From the NCBI RefSeq assembly GCF_004361815.1, contig NZ_SNWA01000002.1, positions 1,984,001 to 2,048,000 on the forward strand: DNA of 64,000 bases. Direction: 5' to 3'. The notes beneath the pieces were generated by a model. That model saw only the letters and a list, made by a program, of their open reading frames with translations, had not been told where the DNA came from and searched no databases. This document shows, piece by piece, positions 17,376 through 25,120 of this stretch. Numbering within the stretch: the stretch's first letter is position 1; every line of letters starts with the position of its first letter. Both the position numbers and the translations under genes were made by a program. Origin of the DNA: Paraburkholderia sp. BL10I2N1 (GTDB lineage Bacteria > Pseudomonadota > Gammaproteobacteria > Burkholderiales > Burkholderiaceae).

Positions 17376-17611
17376 ATGAGAACACTGGGACCCGCTGCTT
17401 TATTCCCAGACGTTCGACCAGCGGATTTCCGGATATTTCACTTCGGCGGGCGTGCGGAGCCGAACATCGCGCTTTTTTCAGGCTTTCTGTCATTAATCGG
17501 GACGTCGAGCGACTCAATATCACGGGCGCTCCAGCTTCGACGGTTCCGGCATGAAAACGTGCGGAGCGGTATCGAATGACACGCGGGGCGGTCTAAAGGT
17601 TCAGGGGGCAT

Positions 17612-17633
17612 GGGTTCATGGGGTCCATGACCC
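17612..17633 (+). promoter_or_regulatory. Hairpin in the msrB leader
   Basis: GGGTTCATGG and CCATGACCC form an inverted repeat with a 3-base loop and one bulge, about 23 bases before the msrB start. In RNA it would sit close to the ribosome site, so it may tune translation. This is inference from symmetry only. Confidence 0.35.
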
Positions 17634-17655
17634 TCGACACTTCCGGATGAATATC

Positions 17656-18165
17656 ATGAAACGCACCAAACGGATTTTCCTCAAGGTATGTGGCCTCGCG
17701 GCGCTCACGGGAGGGACTGCCGCATGGCGTCTGTTTCGCGCCGCGCCAGCGTATGCCGCGACGAGCGCGTCCTACGAGGTCACCCATACCGACGCCGAAT
17801 GGCACAAGTTGCTGACCGACGCGCAGTACCACGTGCTGCGCGAGGCGGGGACGGAGCGTCCCTACAGCAGTCCGTTGAACGACGAGCATCGGATGGGTAT
17901 TTTTTCCTGCGCGGGGTGCAAACTTGACCTGTTTTCATCGAAGACGAAGTTCAACAGCCACACGGGCTGGCCGAGTTTCTGGCAACCGCTGGACAACGCC
18001 GTCGTGACGCAGACGGATACGTCTTTCGGCATGACGCGCGATGAAGTGCATTGCCGTCGCTGCGGCGGACATCTGGGGCATGTGTTCGATGACGGGCCCA
18101 AGCCGACGGGTTTGCGGTATTGCATGAACGGCCTTGCGATGACCTTTACACCCAAGGCGGTGTGA
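17656..18165 (+). CDS. msrB: Exported peptide-methionine (R)-S-oxide reductase MsrB
   Basis: Reduces the R epimer of methionine sulfoxide in proteins; 169 residues. The N-terminus KRTKRIFLKVCGLAALTGG followed by APAYAATSA looks like an export signal, somewhat Tat-like though with KR instead of RR, so the enzyme probably acts in the periplasm. The zinc site is seen as CAGC and CRRC and the catalytic cysteine in RYCMNGLAM. The position of the resolving cysteine reads FNSHTGWPSF, with Thr instead of Cys, so it is a one-cysteine enzyme. An ATG nine bases earlier is an alternative start. It is followed 114 bases later by exported msrA. Confidence 0.93.
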   Translation: MKRTKRIFLKVCGLAALTGGTAAWRLFRAAPAYAATSASYEVTHTDAEWHKLLTDAQYHVLREAGTERPYSSPLNDEHRMGIFSCAGCKLDLFSSKTKFNSHTGWPSFWQPLDNAVVTQTDTSFGMTRDEVHCRRCGGHLGHVFDDGPKPTGLRYCMNGLAMTFTPKAV

Positions 18166-18279
18166 AGCGGATGCTTATGACGGGCTTTCCGTTTTCATTT
18201 TCCTGCTTCCAGTCAACAACCGGTCCCGCGCCCGGCCGCGGCTTACGCAAAAGTGGCGCCTTGAACGAGGACGTGCATC

Positions 18280-19020
18280 ATGAAGTTTTTGACTCAACCT
18301 GCTGGCAAATCGACTCGCTCACGGGTCGTGGCCGTCGCAATTTCGCTGGGACTGTGCACCGTCGCGCTGACGGTGGCAGAGCGGCCAGCGTTGTCCGCCG
18401 AATCGGCCGTAGTCATCGCACCTCCTGCCGTGGATGAACCGGCAACGGGCGCGCACACCGAATCGGCGGTACTCGCGGGCGGATGCTTTTGGGGCGTGCA
18501 GGGCGTGTTCCAGCACGTGCGCGGCGTGACCAACGTGGTGTCCGGCTATGCGGGCGGCGAGCGCGCCACGGCCGAATACGAAACCGTCAGCACCGGACAG
18601 ACCGGCCACGCGGAATCTGTGCAGATCACTTACGATCCGTCGCAGATCACCTATGGCCGCCTGCTGCAGGTCTATTTTTCAGTCGCGCATGATCCGACGG
18701 AGTTGAACCGCCAGGGGCCGGATTCCGGCACGCAATACCGCTCGGCGATCTTCCCGGCCAACGACATGCAAAAGCGCATCGCGCAAAGCTACATCGCCCA
18801 GCTCGACAAGTCGCACGCCTTTCCGGCGCCGATCGTGACGAAGACCGACCCGCTCAAGGCCTTCTATCCCGCAGAGGGGTATCACCAGAACTATCTGACG
18901 CTTCATCCCGACTCAATGTACATCGTCATCAACGACATGCCGAAGATAGCGAATCTGAAGCGCCTGTTTCCGGACCTCTATCGCGACAAGCCGGTCCTGG
19001 TGTCGACAGCGTCGAAATAA
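18280..19020 (+). CDS. msrA: Exported peptide-methionine (S)-S-oxide reductase MsrA
   Basis: Reduces the S epimer of methionine sulfoxide; 246 residues, longer than cytosolic MsrA because of an export signal (residues 1-40, VVAVAISLGLCTVALTVAE then ALSAESA). The catalytic motif AGGCFWGVQGVF is at about 66-77, and YAGG, YEXVSTGXTGHAE-type and YHQNYL motifs follow. No cysteine occurs after the catalytic one, so no resolving cysteine is present. With the preceding msrB it makes a periplasmic repair pair, probably one transcript. The electron donor is unknown. Confidence 0.93.
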   Translation: MKFLTQPAGKSTRSRVVAVAISLGLCTVALTVAERPALSAESAVVIAPPAVDEPATGAHTESAVLAGGCFWGVQGVFQHVRGVTNVVSGYAGGERATAEYETVSTGQTGHAESVQITYDPSQITYGRLLQVYFSVAHDPTELNRQGPDSGTQYRSAIFPANDMQKRIAQSYIAQLDKSHAFPAPIVTKTDPLKAFYPAEGYHQNYLTLHPDSMYIVINDMPKIANLKRLFPDLYRDKPVLVSTASK

Positions 19021-19041
19021 AGACCATGAGGCTGCGGCGGT

Positions 19042-19304
19042 TCAGATCTCGTCGATGAATTCGTCGAGAAAGCGCCGCGGCCGTTCCTGTCTGAGCTGTG
19101 TGAGGCGGCTTCCTGTCGCCGATCGTATGCGCGACTGCGTCAACCCTTGCTGCACTGCCGCCCATCGACGCCAGAATCGGCGTTTTTCCATACCCGCTGA
19201 AGATGCGAAGTATCGTGCGAGCCGTCGCCTGGATTCGTGCTCGCGTTGGGCATCATGTCCTCTGCAAGGGTTTGGAACGGGGCGAACGCGGCAGCAACGG
19301 TCAT
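19042..19304 (-). pseudogene. Remnant of an HD-superfamily phosphohydrolase
   Basis: Two pieces of one protein family remain in reverse orientation. The right piece starts MTVAAAFAPFQTLAEDMM and continues with DGSHDTSHLQRVWKNAD, the N-terminal HDxxHxxRVW motif of YedJ/YpgQ-like HD hydrolases. The left piece, in another frame, ends LRQERPRRFLDEFIDEI before a TGA at 19042-19044, which resembles the C-terminus of the same family. Such enzymes have about 200-220 residues and only about 80 codons of sequence lie between the ends, so most of the core has been deleted. Assignment of the two ends to one family is by recognition, not alignment. Confidence 0.6.
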
Positions 19305-19477
19305 AAGTGTGTGATTCCGGTAAGGGGCAAAACCCCCATTTTCACAGGAAGTGTGGGAGGGCACGCACAACGCATCAAGAGCGACCTCAAGCCGGGCGCG
19401 TGAGAGCCGATATTCTGGATGACATTACCAAGTGATCCACGCCAGTCATCTGATTGCGGCGAAAGGACTGATCCGCC

Positions 19478-20344
19478 ATGTGCTACGACCTCTATTTTTC
19501 TTTTGTGACTCAGGTTGCCCGTCAGGAAATCGAAGCGTGGTTCAGGAAGCGCAGGAACTACGAAATCAACGATAGCGCGGTGTACCGGAACGGCGACACA
19601 GGCGTGTATTTCGTCTTTGCATTTGAGCGCGACGAATCGCAGCCAGACGTCCTTAAGCGCATCGCGTTCAATCTGAACTACTTCCGGCCTCACGTATTCG
19701 GCCTCGAGGCCGAGCCGGAGGTTCGCGCATTCGTCGAACGATTCAGGCCGCAGATCGAAGATCCCCAAATGAACGGGATGGGCACAGGTCCCTATTCGAC
19801 GGAAGGGTTCCTTGCGGGCTGGAACCGCGGCAACGCGTTCGGCTATGAGAGCATCCTGCCGCGACAGAAAGCGCAGGCTGCGTGTGTGTCCCTGCCCGAA
19901 GCGAAGCTCGAGGCAATCTGGCGCTGGAACCATGCGCTGACCGACGTGCAGTCGGAACTCGGCGAATCGGTGTTTGTGCCACGCATCATGATGTTCAAGG
20001 TGGACGGCGCACTGCGCTCAGTCGCTGTGTGGAGCGATGGCATTCCGACCTTGCTGCCTGAAGTCGACACCGTGCTGGTCTATCGCGACGAACTCGCGCC
20101 GAGGCCTCTGTTTCGCCAGAAGGTGAAAGACCACTGTCTGATTGGACACGAGCATCTGGATGGCACGCTGGCTGCATTGAGCGACGAGGGCTACGCGCTC
20201 AAAGTCCGCATCCCAACGTATGTTCAGGCGCCGAAGAGCGTGCGGTCGTTTGTCGGCGGGCTCAGGAGAACGACGGCCCGCCTGGAAGGCGTGGCCATGG
20301 ATGGCGTGCTGAGCGAGGAACTGGTCGAGCGGTATCGAGGGTAA
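19478..20344 (+). CDS. Hypothetical protein, 288 residues
   Basis: Unrecognised family. It begins MCYDLYFSFVTQVARQEIEA after GAAAGGACTGATCC, an acceptable ribosome site. No signal peptide or membrane helix is visible. The N-terminal 80 residues look like an alpha/beta domain, the rest is mixed, with LPEVDTVLVYRDELAPRPLF near residue 195. Start with MC recalls SRAP proteins but the MCGRY catalytic start and the rest of that family are absent. It stands alone, downstream of the HD-hydrolase remnant. Confidence 0.7.
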   Translation: MCYDLYFSFVTQVARQEIEAWFRKRRNYEINDSAVYRNGDTGVYFVFAFERDESQPDVLKRIAFNLNYFRPHVFGLEAEPEVRAFVERFRPQIEDPQMNGMGTGPYSTEGFLAGWNRGNAFGYESILPRQKAQAACVSLPEAKLEAIWRWNHALTDVQSELGESVFVPRIMMFKVDGALRSVAVWSDGIPTLLPEVDTVLVYRDELAPRPLFRQKVKDHCLIGHEHLDGTLAALSDEGYALKVRIPTYVQAPKSVRSFVGGLRRTTARLEGVAMDGVLSEELVERYRG

Positions 20345-20409
20345 CGAGGATGGATCGCGGACGCCATGCCGCGGTTGCCTGCGCTGCATACGGCGATGGT
20401 TAGTCGTTG

Positions 20410-20479
20410 TGCGTCAGATACTTGGGGTGAGTGTGCGCAGGATATCCACAGCCTTGCCAACAAAATGTGGGGATAAGTC
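20410..20479 (+). repeat. 70-bp DnaA-box-like repeat, copy 1
   Basis: One of three 70-base copies in this window (others at 21525 and 36497), all in the same orientation. The core has TATCCACAGCCTTGCCAACA and then GTGGGGATAAGTC, two facing DnaA-box-like halves. This copy lies 98 bases beyond the 3' end of the small secreted-protein gene at 20578-20871. Confidence 0.75.
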
Positions 20480-20577
20480 GAGCGCGCTGCCAGCAACCCT
20501 CGAAGGTCGCCGGCAGCGCGTGGCCTCGCCGTTGCGGACGCTGCCGCGAGGCAGGCGAGGCATCAGGCTGTGCCGGT

Positions 20578-20871
20578 TCAATACCCGCGCCAGCCGTCGT
20601 GACGCTCGCGCCATTCATGTTCGCGCCACTCGTCGCGGCGCCATTGACGCTCGCGCCACTCGCGTTCATGCCATTGACGCGTCCGCCAGTCTTCATAGCC
20701 GACGTAGCCGACCGGCACAGGAGCGGGCGCGACGTACACAGGCGGCGCGGGCGCATACACCACAGGTCCGGGCACGCCGAGCCCGATAGCGACATCGACA
20801 TGCGCCGATGCCGCCGATGATGCTGCCAGCACGGCAAGACCAAGTGCTGCTCCAAGGATCTTCTTGTTCAT
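20578..20871 (-). CDS. Small secreted Pro/Trp/Arg-rich protein, paralogue 1
   Basis: 97-residue protein with a clear signal peptide (MNKKILGAALGLAVLAASSA, cleavage after ASA near residue 23). The mature part starts HVDVAIGLGVPGPVVYAPAP, then a Pro/Val-rich stretch and a C-terminal tail of repeated WRE units (EREWRERQWRRDEWREHEWR). The start is the second ATG, seen after GGAGAAACAG. The protein at 36792-37076 has the same layout and the same LGVPGPV phrase. Such proteins are common in Burkholderia envelopes; function unknown. A GC-rich hairpin (CGCGCTGCC/GGCAGCGCG near 20484-20520) may end the transcript. Confidence 0.8.
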   Translation of the reverse strand: MNKKILGAALGLAVLAASSAASAHVDVAIGLGVPGPVVYAPAPPVYVAPAPVPVGYVGYEDWRTRQWHEREWRERQWRRDEWREHEWRERHDGWRGY

Positions 20872-20995
20872 CTGTTTCTCCTTGCACATCGAGTGCGGTG
20901 TTGGTGACTACGGCTCGAAGTCTATGAGTCGCCGTCAGACACAGGTGAAACAGCGATGCGTCAATCGTAACCCGACGTAACGGCTATATTGCCCG

Positions 20996-21406
20996 CTACA
21001 GCCCGTGCGGCGGCCTTCTGGCGATGAAGTCGATTTCGACGAGCGCGTCGCGCGCGAGACCGGTTACGCCGATGCAGGTCCTCGCAGGCAGCGCGTCGTT
21101 TGGGAAATACGCGCGGTACGTATGGTTCATCGACGCGTAGTCGCGCTTGAACCCGGTCAGGAAAATGCGTGCGGCGACGACATGTTCCAGGCCGAGATCA
21201 AGGCCCTGAAGGACGAGTACCAGGTTGTCCATCACGCGTTTTGTCTGAGCGACGACGCCTTCGGGTAGTGGGGCCTGGTCGTCGTCGGGCGAGGTGGGCA
21301 TCTGGCCCGTGAGGAACACCCAGCCATCGGATTCGGTGGCATGGGAGAAGGGCCCGACGGGCGTCGGTGCCCCTGGCACCATCCAGAATTTGAGGTCGTG
21401 GCTCAT
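20996..21406 (-). CDS. RidA family protein (YjgF/YER057c/UK114)
   Basis: 136-residue trimeric enamine/imine deaminase-type protein, cytosolic, protecting against reactive intermediates of PLP enzymes. It begins MSHDLKFWMVPGAPTPVGPF, the family's N-terminal GPFSHA loop, followed by VFLTGQMP and a C-terminal GLARDALVEIDFIA. The usual active-site arginine is present in LPARTCIGVTGL. Some members are not deaminases, so the reaction is uncertain. GGAGACAGCG precedes the ATG. It is divergent from a J-domain gene. Confidence 0.9.
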   Translation of the reverse strand: MSHDLKFWMVPGAPTPVGPFSHATESDGWVFLTGQMPTSPDDDQAPLPEGVVAQTKRVMDNLVLVLQGLDLGLEHVVAARIFLTGFKRDYASMNHTYRAYFPNDALPARTCIGVTGLARDALVEIDFIARRPPHGL

Positions 21407-21524
21407 CGCTGTCTCCGTTGTTGATCGGCAGGTCCTTACGTGGAGCATGCCGCACGTTAGCGCGCCAAAAACCCGGCTGCTGGCGGGGGCCGCCTTAGTT
21501 TGAGACGGATATCGATAACCGTTT

Positions 21525-21594
21525 TGCGTCATGCACTTGCCGCGTGTGCAACCAGGTTGTCCACAGCCTTGTGAACAATAAGTGGGGATAAGTC
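21525..21594 (+). repeat. 70-bp DnaA-box-like repeat, copy 2
   Basis: Second copy of the 70-base repeat, here between the divergent RidA and J-domain genes. It reads GGTTGTCCACAGCCTTG in the left half and GTGGGGATAAGTC at the right end. Confidence 0.75.
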
Positions 21595-21685
21595 CAACGG
21601 CGACGGGCTGGACGGGGCCGCTGTAACGGAACGTCATTTCCCGCATGCTACGATGGCTCGCAACGTGATTCAGGACGGACTGGCA

Positions 21686-22285
21686 ATGGCAACCCTCTAC
21701 GACTTGCTCGGTGTGCACGAAAACGCCACCGCGGATGAAATCAAGCGCGCATACAGGAAGGCGGCGATGCGGTGGCATCCCGACCGCAACGCCGGCCGTG
21801 AGGATGCCGCACGCGCCGCGTTTCAGGAAATCAAGGATGCGTACGCCATTCTTTCCGATGCGTCGCAACGTCAGATCTATGACGCGGTTTTCGCCGAGCA
21901 GATGCGCGGCTGGGAGAGCACGCGGCAGCAGGCCGAACGCGAACAGGCCGAACGCGAGGCCGCCGCCCGGGCTGCCGCCGAGGCTGCCTATGCCGAAATG
22001 GTCGCGCTGGCGATGCGCTTTGCCGAAGAGAGCTACAACCGCGATGTGGTGTTCGGCGTGCTGATCGGACACGACTGCGAGGTTCAGCAGGCGGCCCAGA
22101 TCGCCGATAGCGTGCTGGCCCTCCATGCGTCGCGGCAAGCCGCCGTCGCGCCTGCGGCTTCGGTCGCTGAGGTATCGCAGGAGCCGGCGACCGCTTCCGC
22201 GACGGGCGACGCTCATCCGCACAAGGCTTTCGCGAATCCCATCGGGACCCTGTGGTATCAGTTTCTGAGCGGACTGCGGCTTTGA
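21686..22285 (+). CDS. J-domain (DnaJ-like) co-chaperone
   Basis: Protein of about 199 residues with an N-terminal J-domain at residues 4-66: TLYDLLGVHENATADEIKRA, the HPD tripeptide in RWHPDRNAG, and the closing KDAYAILSDASQRQIYD. This should stimulate a DnaK-type Hsp70. A coiled-coil rich in EQAEREAAAR follows (residues 80-105), then a region with a cysteine (GHDCEV) and an alanine-rich tail. There is no Gly/Phe region or zinc centre, so it is not DnaJ itself. GGACGGA seven bases upstream supports the start MATLYD. Target unknown. Confidence 0.9.
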   Translation: MATLYDLLGVHENATADEIKRAYRKAAMRWHPDRNAGREDAARAAFQEIKDAYAILSDASQRQIYDAVFAEQMRGWESTRQQAEREQAEREAAARAAAEAAYAEMVALAMRFAEESYNRDVVFGVLIGHDCEVQQAAQIADSVLALHASRQAAVAPAASVAEVSQEPATASATGDAHPHKAFANPIGTLWYQFLSGLRL

Positions 22286-22492
22286 TCGGGCAGCGATGCC
22301 CGGGTCATGGATGACATGCATCGAGATCCAGTTAGCGCTACGGTGACTAAAGGCGGGTTTTCAAGTCTGAACGTTCTTGATCGTCTCACTCATATGACGT
22401 AGTGCGGCGGGTTTCGATTCGTCTGCAGGAATGCTCGCGCAGCGGGCGTGCGACGTCTCACGTTAACTCGCATCCGCATCAGGAGACGCCAG

Positions 22493-23566
22493 GTGAACAT
22501 CGATTTCCACTATGGCGTGGTGTACATCGTCGCGCGTGTCGGCGGTTTGCCAGCCGGGCAGGCCTTGACGGTAGCCCACGCCTGCCAGTACGTCGACGAC
22601 GCGACCACACCGGGAATCCTGCGGTTTTCCGGGGGCGAGATCTTTGAGCGCTTCGCGACCGCTCACAAGCTCTTCGACTATTCCAATACGGAAGATGACA
22701 AGAACCGCCTTGTGTGGACGCCATTCCATTTCCTGCCCGCCGGCGAGGGCGATACGTTGAAAGAACGGGCGGTGTGCCGTCCCGATAGCAGCGTTGCGCG
22801 CGATGTGGTTCGACGCGCGATTCGACAAAGGCAGGCGGATAACGCGCTACATCGCCTTGGCGTGACGCTGCACAGCTACGTCGATACCTGGGCGCATCAG
22901 GGGTTTTCCGGAATCGAAAGCGACCTCAACCGCGTTAAGAGCCTGAATGCCGAGAACTGCACCCATCAAAAGTGGCTGTCGCATCTTGAGCAGATGACCC
23001 GGCATCTCATCGAAGATATCCAGCGTGACGTGCTGGCGAGGGCATTGCCCTTGGGCCACGGCGCTGCACTGCACTATCCCGACCTGCCTTCGGCAAAGTG
23101 GAGCTACGTCGACGGCAAAGGCGATCTGATTGAGAGGAGCAATCCCGAAGAGTTCATCAGCGCGGCCGATATGGCATGCCGCGCCGTTCAGTCATTCGTC
23201 GAGGGACGAGAAGATTTCGAGTCTCAAGCGGGGCTGCCGGCGGATGTAAAGGCAGCGCTTTATAAGCTGCTTGCAAATAACAATAACGACGACGAGCTGC
23301 TACGGCTTCGCAAAGTGTGCGAGTCCGTGCTGGAAGGTACGATACCCGGCCTGAAGGAGCGCATTCCCGACTATGTCGCCAAGGGAGTCGATTCCTGGAA
23401 ATTCATCGCGACGGGCTTGCAGTCCGATGACGACGGTGACTTTCCGCCGGCATGGACGCCTGCCTTTGAAAATAGCGATTACCGGCGCTTTCATGATGCA
23501 GTGAAAGAGCACCGCTTTGTCGTCACGCAGGAGATCCTGCCCGCTCACGGATTGCGTATCGCCTGA
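22493..23566 (+). CDS. DUF6765 family protein
   Basis: 357-residue cytosolic protein beginning with GTG, VNIDFHYGVVYIVARVGG, which is the DUF6765 opening. GGAG eight bases before the GTG supports this start. HACQYVDDATTPG and LHSYVDTWAHQGFSG contain clustered His and Asp residues that resemble the metal ligands of zinc-dependent phospholipase-C folds, so a metal-bound alpha-helical enzyme is plausible but unproven. It is transcribed alone. Function unknown. Confidence 0.8.
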   Translation: MNIDFHYGVVYIVARVGGLPAGQALTVAHACQYVDDATTPGILRFSGGEIFERFATAHKLFDYSNTEDDKNRLVWTPFHFLPAGEGDTLKERAVCRPDSSVARDVVRRAIRQRQADNALHRLGVTLHSYVDTWAHQGFSGIESDLNRVKSLNAENCTHQKWLSHLEQMTRHLIEDIQRDVLARALPLGHGAALHYPDLPSAKWSYVDGKGDLIERSNPEEFISAADMACRAVQSFVEGREDFESQAGLPADVKAALYKLLANNNNDDELLRLRKVCESVLEGTIPGLKERIPDYVAKGVDSWKFIATGLQSDDDGDFPPAWTPAFENSDYRRFHDAVKEHRFVVTQEILPAHGLRIA

Positions 23567-23865
23567 ACCTCTCAGACGGCGAGTAGCGGCGGCGCTATCT
23601 GCACTCGATGGCGCGCAGCACTTTATTACCGGGTCTTTCTCATTCAAAGCCAGGCTTCAAGGGAATTCGCTTTAACTTCGTGGGCCTTAAAGCAGAATGC
23701 CTTATTGGTCTGCGCGAGCGAGCCGTAAGCAGGTCTTATCAGGCTGGACACAACGCACATTGACACGAATCCGTTGCGTCAAGGCGCCATTAATTCGATG
23801 ATTTTCTGTTACCTAAGCGTTACCCGTGGCATAGTGCGTCCATTCAACCCAAAAAGGAGGCGCAT

Positions 23866-24501
23866 ATGGCCACGCTCGAACAGATTCAGGCACGCATGAA
23901 GAAGCTTCAGGTTCAGGCCGAAGCTCTCATCGCCAGACGCGCACAGGCCGCCCTTGACCAGATTCGCGAGCTCATGCTTAAGCATGGCTTGACGACACAG
24001 GACATCGAGGCAAAGGCAAAAGCCCGCAGGGAGCGCGTAAAGGCCGCAAGCGGACGCATTGTCAACGGCAAGGTTAAGGCTGCGGCGACCAAGGGCAAGT
24101 TGCCGCCTAAGTACCGTGATCCAAAGTCGGGCGCTACCTGGAGTGGCCATGCCCGGCCCCCGGCCTGGATCAAGAACGTCAAGGACAGGTCAAAATTCCT
24201 GATTGATGCCGCAAGCGCTGCGGCCGATACGGCAGTTGTTGCCAAGGCGAAAGTTGCCACAAAGAAGAGCGCTGCAAAGAAGAGCGCGGTGAAGAAAGTG
24301 GCAGCGAAGAAAGTTGCTTCAGCCAAAAAGGCTGCAGCCGGAAAGAGCGCGGCTGGCAAACCGATGGCGAAACAGCCCGCTGCGAAGAAAGGTCCCTCGA
24401 CAGCAGCAGTCAAGGCAAAAGGCAGGAAGCCTGCCGTGAAGAAGGCCGCTGGCGGCAAGTTTTCGGGCTCGGTGGAGGCGGCTGCCACCTCGGTGGCCTG
24501 A
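23866..24501 (+). CDS. H-NS family nucleoid protein with a long Lys/Ala-rich tail
   Basis: DNA-binding nucleoid protein of 211 residues. Residues 1-65 form the oligomerising coiled coil (MATLEQIQARMKKLQVQAEA). Residues 80-112 form the H-NS DNA-binding domain, with YRDPKSGATWSGHARPPAW as the AT-hook-like loop. The remaining 95 residues are Ala/Lys repeats such as KKSAAKKSAVKKVAAKKVA, like a histone H1 tail. AAAGGAGG just upstream is an ideal ribosome site. A short H-NS paralogue without the tail lies at 48021. The tail probably adds non-specific DNA binding. Confidence 0.93.
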   Translation: MATLEQIQARMKKLQVQAEALIARRAQAALDQIRELMLKHGLTTQDIEAKAKARRERVKAASGRIVNGKVKAAATKGKLPPKYRDPKSGATWSGHARPPAWIKNVKDRSKFLIDAASAAADTAVVAKAKVATKKSAAKKSAVKKVAAKKVASAKKAAAGKSAAGKPMAKQPAAKKGPSTAAVKAKGRKPAVKKAAGGKFSGSVEAAATSVA

Positions 24502-24859
24502 CCTGCGTCGTCCTGTATGCGGCGCGTCCACCTGAAGGGCGCGCCGTGCAACGCCCCTTTATGTATGGTCGCCGCCTGAACCACGACCTTCCGGTCGCAG
24601 GTAAGCGGGTGCTCCTGACCAGGCAAGGCGGCCGCATAGCGCAGTTACCCGCACGCGCTGAAGTCACGATTCGTAACATCTCCCGCATAGCGCCGTCGAT
24701 AGCCTCCCTTGCCATGATTTTAAGGCTGGCTTAATTGTTTACGGCGACCATCGCTCAGTCCCTGTTGAGCCGCTAGCCCACCGGCGGCGCTTTCATCCAA
24801 CGCGCGCATTTCACGGGGCGGTCGAAGTGAAACGATGCGTAGCCAAACGGAGGTCGACG
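24502..24859. other. Intergenic region, no gene seen
   Basis: 358 bases between the tailed H-NS gene and the next small gene. A GC-rich inverted repeat GGCGCG/CGCGCC near 24520-24546 may be the H-NS transcript end, though it has no T run. Nothing else is supported. Confidence 0.45.
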
Positions 24860-25120
24860 ATGGTTCAGGACGATGTGCGGAAACAGTTACGTGCGATGTC
24901 CAGCGCACAGCGCGGTTTTGCGACCCAGACATGCACGATATCCGAGGCGTTTGAGCCGCCCTGGGGGCGTCCGTACCGCGTCGTCGAATGGTCGCTGCCG
25001 ACCGAGCCGGACGCGTGTCGACGTGTCGTTCCGGCGGAGAGCACGGCCGCGGAGATCATTGCAACGCTTTTGTCCCATGTGCCCGGCCGGCGTATCCGGC
25101 AATTGGGCGAAGAGATCTAG
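24860..25120 (+). CDS. Small hypothetical protein with IS630 inserted at its stop codon
   Basis: 86-residue protein of unknown family starting MVQDDVRKQLRAMSSAQRGF, with GGAGG six bases before the ATG. The middle contains PWGRPYRVVEWSLP, the end PGRRIRQLGEEI. Its stop codon TAG (25118-25120) contains the TA target duplicated by the IS630 element. The sequence on the other side of the element (CTAG at 26283-26286) shows that the uninterrupted gene would end at the same residue, so the protein is unchanged. The element separates it from its probable terminator at 26294-26329. Confidence 0.75.
   Translation: MVQDDVRKQLRAMSSAQRGFATQTCTISEAFEPPWGRPYRVVEWSLPTEPDACRRVVPAESTAAEIIATLLSHVPGRRIRQLGEEI

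Noticed and set aside
19478..20344. SOS-response-associated (SRAP/YedK) protein because it starts with MC
   Set aside because: The family's MCGRY start and its conserved Asn/Glu/His residues are absent.
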